10,555 nucleotides of DNA from Phoronis ovalis (Eukaryota > Phoronida > Phoronidae). Of the stretch, positions 1-10,000 are shown in pieces. The DNA is taken from contig JAOXYB010062401.1 in assembly GCA_028565635.1 (NCBI GenBank), forward strand, positions 1-10,555. Direction: 5' to 3'. The position numbers and the translations under genes were made by a program. The notes under the pieces are model-generated. The model did no database searches, was not told the DNA's origin, and saw nothing but the letters and a program-made list of their open reading frames with translations. Within the stretch, counting starts at the first letter, position 1. Each line of letters begins with the position of its first letter.

Positions 1-886
1 ACGATCATCTACGGATATTTTTCCGGAATTCCCATATTCGTACACCCCCTTTACGCATTTATTATAGTTTCCGAGAACTCGTACACCAAAATTAGAAAAA
101 ATAATTACTATTTTTTTGTACGAATTTGAGAAGAATTACCGTACTAGTACTACTACCACTTTGAAGATGTTGATTACTACATTGACCTGGATATAACAAA
201 GGCTTAGCCTTAGTGTCCAGATATCCATATAAAATAATCCGAATATGTTAATACAAGTTCAAGGAACAAAGTGGTCCTGGCTTTATGACCTCAGAAGGGT
301 GGTAGGGTAGTACTTAATAAGGATTTTGAAGCCAGGGGAAGGACTAATAAAAAGTAATAAGGACTAGTATTAGTAAGAACAAAAGAAGACTTGATTGAAC
401 ACTGGAGAACCCTGCTAACGGACTGTTAATTACATACAGATTAAAATGTTTGAGTACCTTAAGTGCCATGGTAACTTTCCATTTATTCCAATACCTCTGT
501 TGTTACACGCCGCGACAATAATACACACTTTCGGAGACGACATTGTATCCTCTGAAATGCTACTCACTAGTTTCCCGCTTTGTGAGTTACTTTATAATCT
601 TCCGAAGCCAAAGAGCTTGTTGTTTCCTTGTCGTAAACGTTTCGATAAATGAATCCCATAATGTATAAACCTTTTAAGGAAGTTAGCAGAATAACTAAAT
701 AAATCTACTTGTAATAAATTAATAAAATGATTTCGCATTCGACTAGGCTATATTATAAATGTATGTCGTGATTACAAACGTAAACTGCACCAGACATGCG
801 CAAAGCACGGTAATCGCTGAGCTGTTTGTCTCGAGTTTTTATTTTAATTTTGTAATTAAATAGATTGAAGTATATTCAAGAAATCG
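1..886. other. 5' flank and 5' UTR of the ZNF318-like gene
   Basis: This is AT-rich sequence with no convincing coding region. A 68-codon open frame at 446-652 has no recognisable content and is treated as chance. The first 18 bases are the exact reverse complement of 1578-1595 (see findings). A small nested hairpin lies at 188-227: TGGATAT pairs with ATATCCA around an inner AAGGCT/AGCCTT stem. CCTGGCTT near 276 and AAGCCAGG near 330 form another short inverted repeat. The transcription start cannot be fixed from sequence. It probably lies in the last 100 bases or so before the ATG at 887. Confidence 0.5.
795..806 (+). promoter_or_regulatory. TGCGCA half-site, possible NRF1-like promoter element
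   Basis: ATGCGCAAAGC lies about 85 bases before the start codon, in a locally more CpG-containing stretch of an otherwise AT-rich flank. TGCGCA is half of the palindromic NRF1 recognition element, which is common in TATA-less promoters of housekeeping nuclear proteins. Only one half is present and no TATA box is placed convincingly, so this is a weak suggestion about where the promoter lies. Confidence 0.2.
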
Positions 887-1096
887 ATGGCCTACAGAGG
901 TCGTGGACGAGGTGGCTCTTACAGACCATATGAAGAAGACAGATTAGGTCCGAGAGGGGGAGAAGAAGGACTTCGCATTACAATACCAAATGCTGATGAC
1001 CACGGCCATGCCGGCGGTCGAATGTCGCCGCAGCGAGGTCGTGGATTTGGCGATTGTCGCGGTGATCCAAGATCTATGCAGTTCGGAATAGATAGG
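887..1096 (+). CDS. ZNF318: ZNF318-like coding exon 1 (RG-rich N terminus)
   Basis: This exon encodes residues 1-70. The ATG at 887 has G at +4 but T at -3, so the context is only moderate; it is the first plausible start in the frame. The product begins with an RGRGRGG tract, which is RGG-box-like and typical of RNA-associated proteins. It then has GLRITIPN (residues 28-35) and more Arg/Gly-rich sequence. The donor is AGG|GTGAGA, with GT at 1097-1098, ending in phase 0. Reading on into the intron would add 29 unrelated residues before the stop codon ending at 1186, which is the expected result of intron retention. Confidence 0.8.
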
Positions 1097-4000
1097 GTGA
1101 GACTATTTATTTCGACAAATATAACTGATGGTCATTTAAGCCATGATGGTAGCAAGATAATAAGTAGCTGCATGCACCAAAAGTGATGGTGAAGTTATAT
1201 TAAAAGCGATAGTGCAGAAAACCTGACGACAACTAACAGCCTTCTGTCAACGTTTAATTTCAGTTCGAACCATACGACAATTTGTAATCTTAAGCTAATT
1301 ATTGCTTTTATAATTTAGTGTTTTCTTACTTTTTACTTGTTAAATGTCAATTTAATAGACACTTGCTCTCAGTATGACACTTTTGTATTTATAAAACAGA
1401 GCCCGGGGTTCTGAACTTAAATCACTGGATGGCATGTACACATCTTTGTAAACAAAAATGAGTAAAGAGTTATTTTTAATAACAAAGCAAGGTAATGTGC
1501 ACAATTAGGGTTAAATGTTTTGCTCAAATATGTAAAATAGTTACCTTATTTGATTATCTGTATGCATATTAGGGGTGATATCCGTAGATGATCGTATTTA
1601 TTTTAATTCAAATACAACATTGGCAAGTATAACTAATATTTATTTTAGTTGGTGAAATGGGGTCAAATTTTAAAAATGGAAAAGTCCATTCAGCCTTTTT
1701 CACCAGTTAATATCTTGAGTCAGAACCCAGGGAACAGAGACCCAGGAGAGTGACAGAGATTGAAATCACTAATTGCTAGTATTATCCTTATGTATGCACT
1801 TATAGAATTTGAATACTATAGTGTGAGTTAAACACAGGTATAGTTGTCTTGAACAAAATTAATCCCAACTTATTTTTTTTGAAAATGTATTTACAGGATG
1901 ACAGGCAAGATCGACCTTATGGAGGTAGTGATTCTATTCGGGTCACTGTTGGAAATGAAACCTTCTATGATCGCCCAAAAGATCCACCACAGAGAAGGTT
2001 AGGCCCCCCTGTGTCCGAATTTGGCGACAGATTTCCAGATACCTCTAGTAGAGACAGTTGGGGCTCTAGAGATCGCGAAAATGCATATAAAGAAGATTTT
2101 AGGTCAGGGAGAGACTGGGATAGTCGAAGAGAGAGATCTCCACAAAAAGAATGGTCTAGAGAGAAAAGAGATCCTATTTTTGATGATAGCTATTTTAAGA
2201 AAGACCAAGATCCATTTTACAGAAAAGATGAACATCTGTTTAGTGAAACAGAACCAAGATTTGATACTAAACGAGAATTGTCACAGGGTAGTGGCAGTGG
2301 AAGATTCCCATTTGGGCGAGATTTTGATCCATTTGATCATAATCAAAGTCAAGTAGAAGTAAAACAGCCTCCATCAGCAAATGTGAAGCCATTAAAATCT
2401 GCATTAAAATCCATTTTGAAGAAAGCTACAGATCTCATGCATTCACCAGGGGTGCAACTTATGGATTATGGACATGGCTCGAAGGAGAGAACAAATCAGC
2501 CTGTTGTGAAAGCACCAGCCCAGCAAGCCCAGGACATGGAAATTGAGGATGAAGATAAATTCCTGTATGGTGATAATGAAGAAGAGAAAATCCCTATGTC
2601 ACATAACAGTAAGAATTCAGGTATTGATTTATCATTTGTGAGTAGAAGTAAAGAGGCAGAAAACTTTTTGCAAACATTTCCTATCCCCATTCCAGGGAGG
2701 GAACCTGTATTTCAACAAGAAAAACATTTGTGGGAGGATTCCAGAAGCAAGTCTCGTTTGCTACCAGAAAGGCCCATTCATGGGAGGGAACCAGCTCAAG
2801 ACGAGAAAAACATGTGGGACATCTCTGGAACCCAGTCTCACTTGCAGCCAGAAAAATCACTGCAAATGCCGGTTGAAGCTAAAAAAGAAGAGACAGCCCT
2901 GCCAAATGATCCTACCATTGCAAACATCCTTAAATCAATTGGTTTTGATTTTGAAATGTCTCGTAAAATGCAAGAAAGGGCTAAGCAAGATCAGGTAGAA
3001 CAAGAGCGTTTACGAGCAGCAAAAAAGACGAAGAAGGCACCAGTAAGACCTGCTGTTCCAGATTCTAGTAGCTTTGGAATTGATATGAGTGCCTCTTTCT
3101 TAGGTGGTGGATTAACAACCCTGGATTTGAAGTCAGCTTTGGGTAAAGAAAAAGCTGAAGAGCCAAGATCTTCATCTTACGATTATTCCAGAGATGAGCA
3201 ATCTTTATACAGAAATGGTGCCTTTTCCTCTTCATATGATAACCGAAGATCTAGTCTAGAACATGATAGATTGTCAGAGTCCCTGGAACGAGAAACTAAT
3301 AGAGAAATACGCCAGTCTCCATATGAAGGTAACAGAGACAGACATCAGGGTCCATATGAGGCTAGCAGAGAGGTACGACAATCTCCACATGAAGGTAACA
3401 GAGAAAGACGACGGTCTAAGTATGAAAGTGAAAACATTCCTTCAAGACCAAGTCACGCAACTAATGTGGATGAATTTTTGCGTTTAATTGCTGCTAAGAA
3501 CAAGGCGACAGACAGACAATCTTCTGAGAGATACTCTCAGCAACTGCCAGTGGAAAGGCAGCAACATGAGTTTGATGAGAACAGAGCTGTAAAACTAGGA
3601 CAACCGTCAGTTGAAAGATATGAGCAGTACACTAGTTCTACACACCGTGAACCTAGTCATGAGAGATTTGATATAGAAACAGATAGGTACAAGCAGCCAT
3701 CTCCATATGAAGCACGTCCAGTTTCTGACCTTAGGCAAGTTTTGCCGGAGAATTTTGAACAACGACTAGCAGCAGACAGATCAATATCATCATCAGAAAG
3801 ATATCAAGCACAACAAGCTTCTGGAAGATATGACCCTCGACCATCTTCTGATCTCCATCTTACGGATGAACCTCTTCCGCCAGGAATGGAACATTTATAT
3901 GGTGTTCAACATTCCCGTAGCAATGTAACACTTATGAACAAAGAACCTAGTCCTAGGGATAAAGCAAAACTAGATGTATGGAAACGGTTATCAGGAGGTA

Positions 4001-7000
4001 GCCAAGCACCTGAAGAAGCTATTAAGCTTGAAATAAGTGTTGATAGGAAGTCTAACCGTACAGTTCTTCCACCGAAGCAGCAAGAAGAAGCAGAAATAAG
4101 ACGAGTTATACATGTTGAGAAGAAACCAGTTCCTACACTTACACCACAAGATAAAGTAAAATTCCGTAGAGAAATGGAGGAGAGAAAGAAACGGCTCTCT
4201 GTCTTAGAGAAAGAAATGGAAAGATTAAGAAAACAACAAAATGAATTGATGCGTAAAAAACAACGACAAAAAGATGGACATAAAGATCCATTATTGGTGG
4301 AAAATAGTAAACTGCAAGACGAAATTGCAAAACAGATTTCACTTTTAAGAAAAGCTGCAGAAGTTAATGAGAAAATGCTGGGTAGCAGTTCAAGCAAAGG
4401 TAAAGATCAAGCCAAAGATGCTAAAGACGAAGGAAAGTTGGATCATAGTAAAAGGAGTCAGGACAGAAGAAAAGACACTAAAGAAAGAGAGTCCAGAGAT
4501 AAGGATCGAAATAGTCCTAGAAGGGAATCGAAAGATAGAAGCGATGATAAGGATAAGCAGAAGGTAGTACACATTATTATTTTTAATTAGGCGAGGCCAA
4601 AAAAAACTTGTTTAACGGGCGCAACTACTTCAAATTTTGGTGTTTTCACTTTTATTTGTTTTTAAATTTGTTTAACGGCCCGACTGCTTCCAATTTGGCA
4701 TTTTAAATTTTTTTGATTTGTAAAAAAATAAGAAAACACGAAAACCCAAATTCTAGTGGTGTTGTCTGATTCAAAATATGTTTTCTTTTCTTTTAAAACT
4801 AAAAAATAGCAGTTCCGACTCGGTTTTTAGGGGCTTTCACCCGTTTAATCTCTTTTTTTTTTAAATTAAAAATGGAAATAAAAACTTTTGCCCATTACAT
4901 AACTTTTGTTTTTTGCTGTGGCCTTAAGAATATTCACTGTTTGTGAACTTGCATGCACATGTCACTATAATAAAGATGTTTGATTTTGAAATATTGCCAT
5001 TAGAAGCTGCAAAACATTTTGAATTTTGCTTTACTAAGAAATAAGTTAATTCTTGAGCTTAAAAATAATTGTTTGTTTCCTATGTACTGATTGTTTGTTT
5101 GACACCAAGTGAGTTTAATAAGCTATATTGTTTCTATTCCATGATATGTGATGTTTTTTTTTAGGAGCAAAGTAGCAGCAAATCTGGGGCGCACAGTAAT
5201 AGACCGGGAATCAATTTTAAATGGAATATCAATTATGAGTATTTTGATCCCGGCAATCATTGGTGTAAAGAATGTAACATCATCTTAACAAACATTTACG
5301 ATCTTTTTCAACATCTCCATTCTAAAAAACACCAGTCGGTAAGTTTAATGTCGTCATAGTTATGTGAAGTATTTTATTAAACTTTTCTTTAAAGTTTCTT
5401 TGTTGCAGGTATTGGATTAGAATTAAACCAAATCAAAAATAAAAGGAGTAGGGTGCATACCATTTACATGCAATACGAAGGTGTAAAATAATGTGGTAAA
5501 ATAAGCATTTGTTTCTTACCAATTGTTTTCTGTGTTCCATACCTTCCTGAGCAATACGTAGTTCTTTGAGTTCTGCGAAATTACTGGAGGCTTGTGTACT
5601 TATAACGATGTTGATTGTCGGGGACATTGATATTCTGGCTTCAAACACAAGTTAAAATAATATGAAATACTTGTTTTTAACTATAAGGCTTATAAAATTT
5701 AAATTTGTTTGCATAATAATTTTGCCATTAGCATACTGTGAAATGGTTTGATATGTATCCTTTAGCTTTTCATTTTGCTCTGTGTTTAAGTTTCATATAA
5801 GTCATTTACTTTGTAGAGCATCAACCAATATGATCGTCCATGGATGCCAGAAGCTTTAAAAAATCCAGAGAAAATAAAACCCAAGAAAGGACAACATGTT
5901 GTCTCAACCATGAGAGGTATTGCTTAATGTGGGATGCTTAGTGGGATACAGTTTACTACCTTTACTGCATGCTATGTGCTATGATTTGTAGTAAACTTGT
6001 CTCCCTGAAGTAAGTTTTGTCAGAGACTGAAGAAGTTCGGTGAAAAGTTGCTCCAAGTTGAATTAAAGCGGGAATATCATTGATATGTTGTACACCCTCG
6101 ATAAAACCATTAGTACATGTCAATCTGGAAATCGACAGGAAAAACGATGCAACTTTTGATTGTAATAGCCTTCCCTTTGGGTCTCTTATTATTTTTTAAT
6201 ATGTGAACATCACCAGTGATTGCAAATCAAAGAAACGTGATGAAAGTAAAAAGTGTTACATTTGTGGCCATTATCAACTGCAATTTTCTAAATATTTCTG
6301 GCTTAAGATTAATTTAAACATATGCATCTGTTGTAGGTGTTGAGTTTATGATGGGTGTGAAAGCTTTCTACTGCCGTCTTTGTGAAACATATGCTGGAGA
6401 TTCTACTTGTGCGGAGGAACATTTGAAAACACACGAACATAATGAGAAATATAGGGTTGGTTTTTTGGGTTTTTGCTTTTCGTCTGCATTGTCACTATCT
6501 ACTAAACCATAGCATCTATAATTGGATAACGTTAGTAAATATCACTTTATTAGTGGCACATAAACATAGTAAAGTAATCATAGCATCTTATCTGATGTCG
6601 TGTAAGTTTTGGATATAGAGTGCTGATTGTATCTTTGTTGGCTGGCGTGTTGTAACAAGTGACACTTCCATCATTCTTCTTTGAACTAGAAGGTACTACA
6701 GTGTATCTAATACATTTATCATTGATCTTCTTTCTATTTCCAGAAATACGTAGAAGAAAATCCAGTTTATGAAAAGCGTTTTAATCTTGACAAAGCTGCT
6801 GGAGTGGCATCCCAAAGAGCAGAAGAATGTGTAGCAAAAAGAAAGGCAGATGACAAAAAAGCTGCAATAGGCAATACCAAGAAGGCACGATGGTTAGATG
6901 ACAGTGATGACGATGATGATAGTGATGGCGGTAAAGAAATGAAAGACAAAGGTTGGAGTGGATACATGGGACGTGGCAAGATGAAGCCGACACAGAAACA

Positions 7001-10000
7001 GAGTCTTTTTGAGTCTAATACAAAGAATTCTAAACCAACTGATGCAAATAGCAATACAACTAAAGCTGAAAACAATAAAGATAAGAAAGAAGAACAGCCA
7101 CCAAGTAGATTTGGTTTCAAACTGACTAGCAAATCTAAAGCTAAGCAACCAATGTCCACCAGCTGGGGAGCAGTTACTAAAGGAACATCTAGGCCAACAA
7201 ACAGCCTTTCAAACGCAAATGTAAAAACTATATCTGTTCCCATTGTTGGACCTGCATTTCCTCTTCGGAAATCAAAATCAGGTTTACAGCCTGCTAAAGT
7301 TACGGTAGAACCTGTAACACCAAAAGAAGAGGGTCCTGCGACGTTAGACATGTTTTTATCAATTGCTGGTGCATCAGCAAGTGATGCCATATCTAAGTCT
7401 CTGCCTGTTGTGAAAGAAATAACTCCAAAATCCATTTTGAAAATGCCGAAAGTTGAAGCTAAAGACATTGTTACAGCATTTAGTGGTACTCCAAATACTG
7501 ATTCTGAAAAGAACAAAATTGTTAACGTCTTGCCAGGGGACATACCATTGCCCGTGTCTGCTCCATTACCTGACCAAAAACAACCCACTGAGGAAACAGA
7601 TGTTAAAAGTGAAAAGGTAGATGCAACAATTGAAACTACAAACACTGATTTGAAAAGCAAAACTGATACACCAGAGGATTTGAAATTATTAGGGATTGAT
7701 CCTGCTTCTGCAAAACCTAAAATTGAACCAACGCAGCCTCCCTCTTTGACAGAAGGACCAACATCTTCTGATGCTGTTGGTGATCAAAGTGATGAAGGGA
7801 AAAAAAAGGAAGAGGAGTTTGATGGTAAGATGGCAATTTCAAAGTATTTTGTGCATCAATCAATTTCAGTCCTTTTCATCGCTTAAAATGCTGATCCTGG
7901 ATATTAAGCATAGAATTAATTTATTGACTGTAGAACGTAACGTAAATTTTTGTTAATTGTCTATGCATAAGTTGAATGTCTGTAATGTACGGATATTAAA
8001 ATATTTGAAATAGCCCACAGTCGAAATTCATTGAGCAGTTCGCCATTCTTAATCAGTAATAAGTATAACAGAGTTTTGATAGTTTCTGTTTTGTTGCTTA
8101 TTGTTTGAAAAAGGCACAACTGCTTTTGCTCACACCTGAAAAATTTAATGTTTTTTTTTTGTTAAAAACAAGTTTACTGCTCAACTTCTGCTAGTTTCCA
8201 TTTCCATAATTTGACTACCTTAATATTTACACAAAATTAAGCTATTGGTTTTGAATGAGTTGAGAGATATACTTGGAATTATCTGATATTCAGTCATTTG
8301 TTCATGAGTTATCTTGTCCTTCACCCGAGTAACATATTACTCTATGCGTTGTTGCTGCTTATCCTATCCTTCTAGGATATGCAGCTTTGTTATAGCCTTT
8401 GGCGTGACAATGTAAACAAAGAACAAGTTGTAGGAATTTACCTTTTTTTAGCTAATAATAATTGTTAAATGATCAAGAAACTATGAGGCTATTAAATAGA
8501 AAGGTAAATGTTCGTAATGTGATTCGCAATTGTGACGTGTAGTTTTGAAGAAATATGCCATTAACAATATTTTGGTAAATGTATCATTAGTTCTTTTTAA
8601 TTAGCGCGTTTTTTTTGTAAATATTGTGTGTGTGTAAGGAACGTATTATTTTTAAGGTACCAAATTTTCTCTAATAATCACCTCGTTTAATAATCGCCCC
8701 CCCCCTCTCTAATAGTCGCCCCCCCGGGTGGCAATTTGACTTGAAGACCCATCTGAATTAATACGAGATAATTACATTTTAATTCATTATTATGTGTAGC
8801 TGATTAGCTCTTTAGGGCTGTTCCGCTTTCAATTGTACGGGGGGGCGGCGGCAGTTGAATAGAAATAATACGCATAGTGGGTATCGTACTTAAATACATA
8901 TTATAGGTGGTGGGGTGGAAAAATAAATCCACTTGACGGGTGGTTGGTATAAAGGTATAAAGTTCAGGTCATCCTAATTATATACATGGGTGATCTTACT
9001 TACCATACGATTATTTTGTGCTCTTAATAAACGAAATGGATTGTTATCTAAACTATTTTAAAACTCAAATCACTAAGAGAATATACAAAGATAGTTGTCG
9101 AAATTCTTGGAAAATATGAAATGACGTCATTAATGGGCATGCACAGACAGATGTTTGTCTGCTCCATATCCTGCTTTTGGTGTACATGTGTTTCGGCAAG
9201 TGAGGCTTTAATATTACATTTGAAGTTGATTTAAACTGCATTGATAATTTCCGAGTTAAATTGGAATGCCTTACAGACTTTTGGCGTATTGTCGTCAATC
9301 GACAAGGTTTTGAATAAATATAATTGATAGATTAGGTAGAAATACTCCCTTGTTTTAGGGCTGTCTATTGTCATTGTGAGACTTTCAATATATTTAATAA
9401 TACAGAATTAATCGCGACCATTATCTCTCGTTGTTGTCAATTGTTGGCTAAGTTTTAGAGCAATCGCAGATTTTAATCAACTTTAGAATAAAATTTAAGT
9501 TGATATATTAACGGAAATTACCACATCGCAACGATCTCGTGTGGGTGGGGGGGGGGGGTTGCACTTGAGAAATTAAAAAAAAAATTCTGGGTAGTGGGGG
9601 TCCATTTTAATTTTAAATTCCAGGTGGTGGGTGCCAGAATAAAATTTGTATTCTGGGTGGTGGGTCTGAAAAAAAAGTGCCTTCCGCCCCTCCCATACAA
9701 TTTAAGGCGGAACAGCCCTTATTGGGTTTTAAGGAAATATGGTATTATCTTTAATAAGTGTTTTGGCTAGCAAAACAAACTTCGAATCACCTCCATGTAA
9801 TAATATTTCCAATGGAATTTCTATGCCGAGTACAGCAGAAGGTGATTTACGCTTCTTGCCGATGACTTGCACAATGATTGTAATTCCATTTTGTTTAAGC
9901 CTTCATTGAGAAGGTACATGTAATTAAAGTTAGATCACTATGTAGTCCTTGATTTTGCTCTGCCGTTGCCTGCCTAGTCTGATGCAAGAGTACATCTGGA

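Larger units (their letters stand above)
8815..9718. mobile_element. Non-autonomous PIF/Harbinger-like DNA transposon (904 bases, intact ends)
   Basis: The left end GGGCTGTTCCGC (8815) and the right end GCGGAACAGCCC (to 9718) are perfect inverse copies over 12 bases. The similarity extends through AATTGTA and a G-rich block to about 41 bases, with 27 of the first 31 matching without gaps. TTA flanks both sides (8812-8814 and 9719-9721), a 3-base target-site duplication. TTA/TAA duplications with ends starting GG(G/C) are characteristic of PIF/Harbinger elements. No transposase or Myb-like gene is found inside: the two short - strand frames (9065-9298 and 9518-9700) show no transposase features, so the element would depend on proteins supplied elsewhere. 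The ends are well preserved, which suggests fairly recent insertion into intron 6. Confidence 0.8.

Noticed and set aside
446-652. 68-codon + strand frame upstream of the gene
   Set aside because: No recognisable motif, no splice or promoter context, and of a length expected by chance.
1849-1896. In-frame ATG giving a 16-residue extension before exon 2
   Set aside because: It lies inside intron 1 upstream of a clear TTTACAG acceptor, and exon 1 joins exon 2 in phase with a plausible N terminus.
3906-4397. 163-codon - strand frame with membrane-like composition
   Set aside because: It lies opposite the conserved coiled coil of exon 2 and is a complement shadow of Lys/Glu-rich codons.
4591-4925. 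Possible transposon spanning most of intron 2 with GGCGAGGCC and GGCC(TTA) ends
   Set aside because: The proposed ends align poorly, need gaps, and consist largely of A/T homopolymer.
5396-5420. Strong-looking acceptor TTTCTTTGTTGCAG in intron 3
   Set aside because: The next in-frame codons are GTA TTG GAT TAG and no good donor follows. At most it is a poison exon and it was not annotated.
6767-7660. 297-codon open frame on the - strand rich in Phe, Leu, Ser and Val
   Set aside because: It is exactly antisense to exon 6, whose Lys/Glu/Thr-rich codons read as hydrophobic residues in reverse. The + strand product has homology and clean splice sites.
8380-8400. Acceptor-like CCTTCTAG|GATATGC in intron 6 as an extra exon
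   Set aside because: In the required phase the frame meets TAG after a few codons, with no donor before it.
9065-9298. 77-codon - strand frame inside the transposon
   Set aside because: No transposase or Myb/HTH features are seen. It is too short and does not resemble a known element protein.
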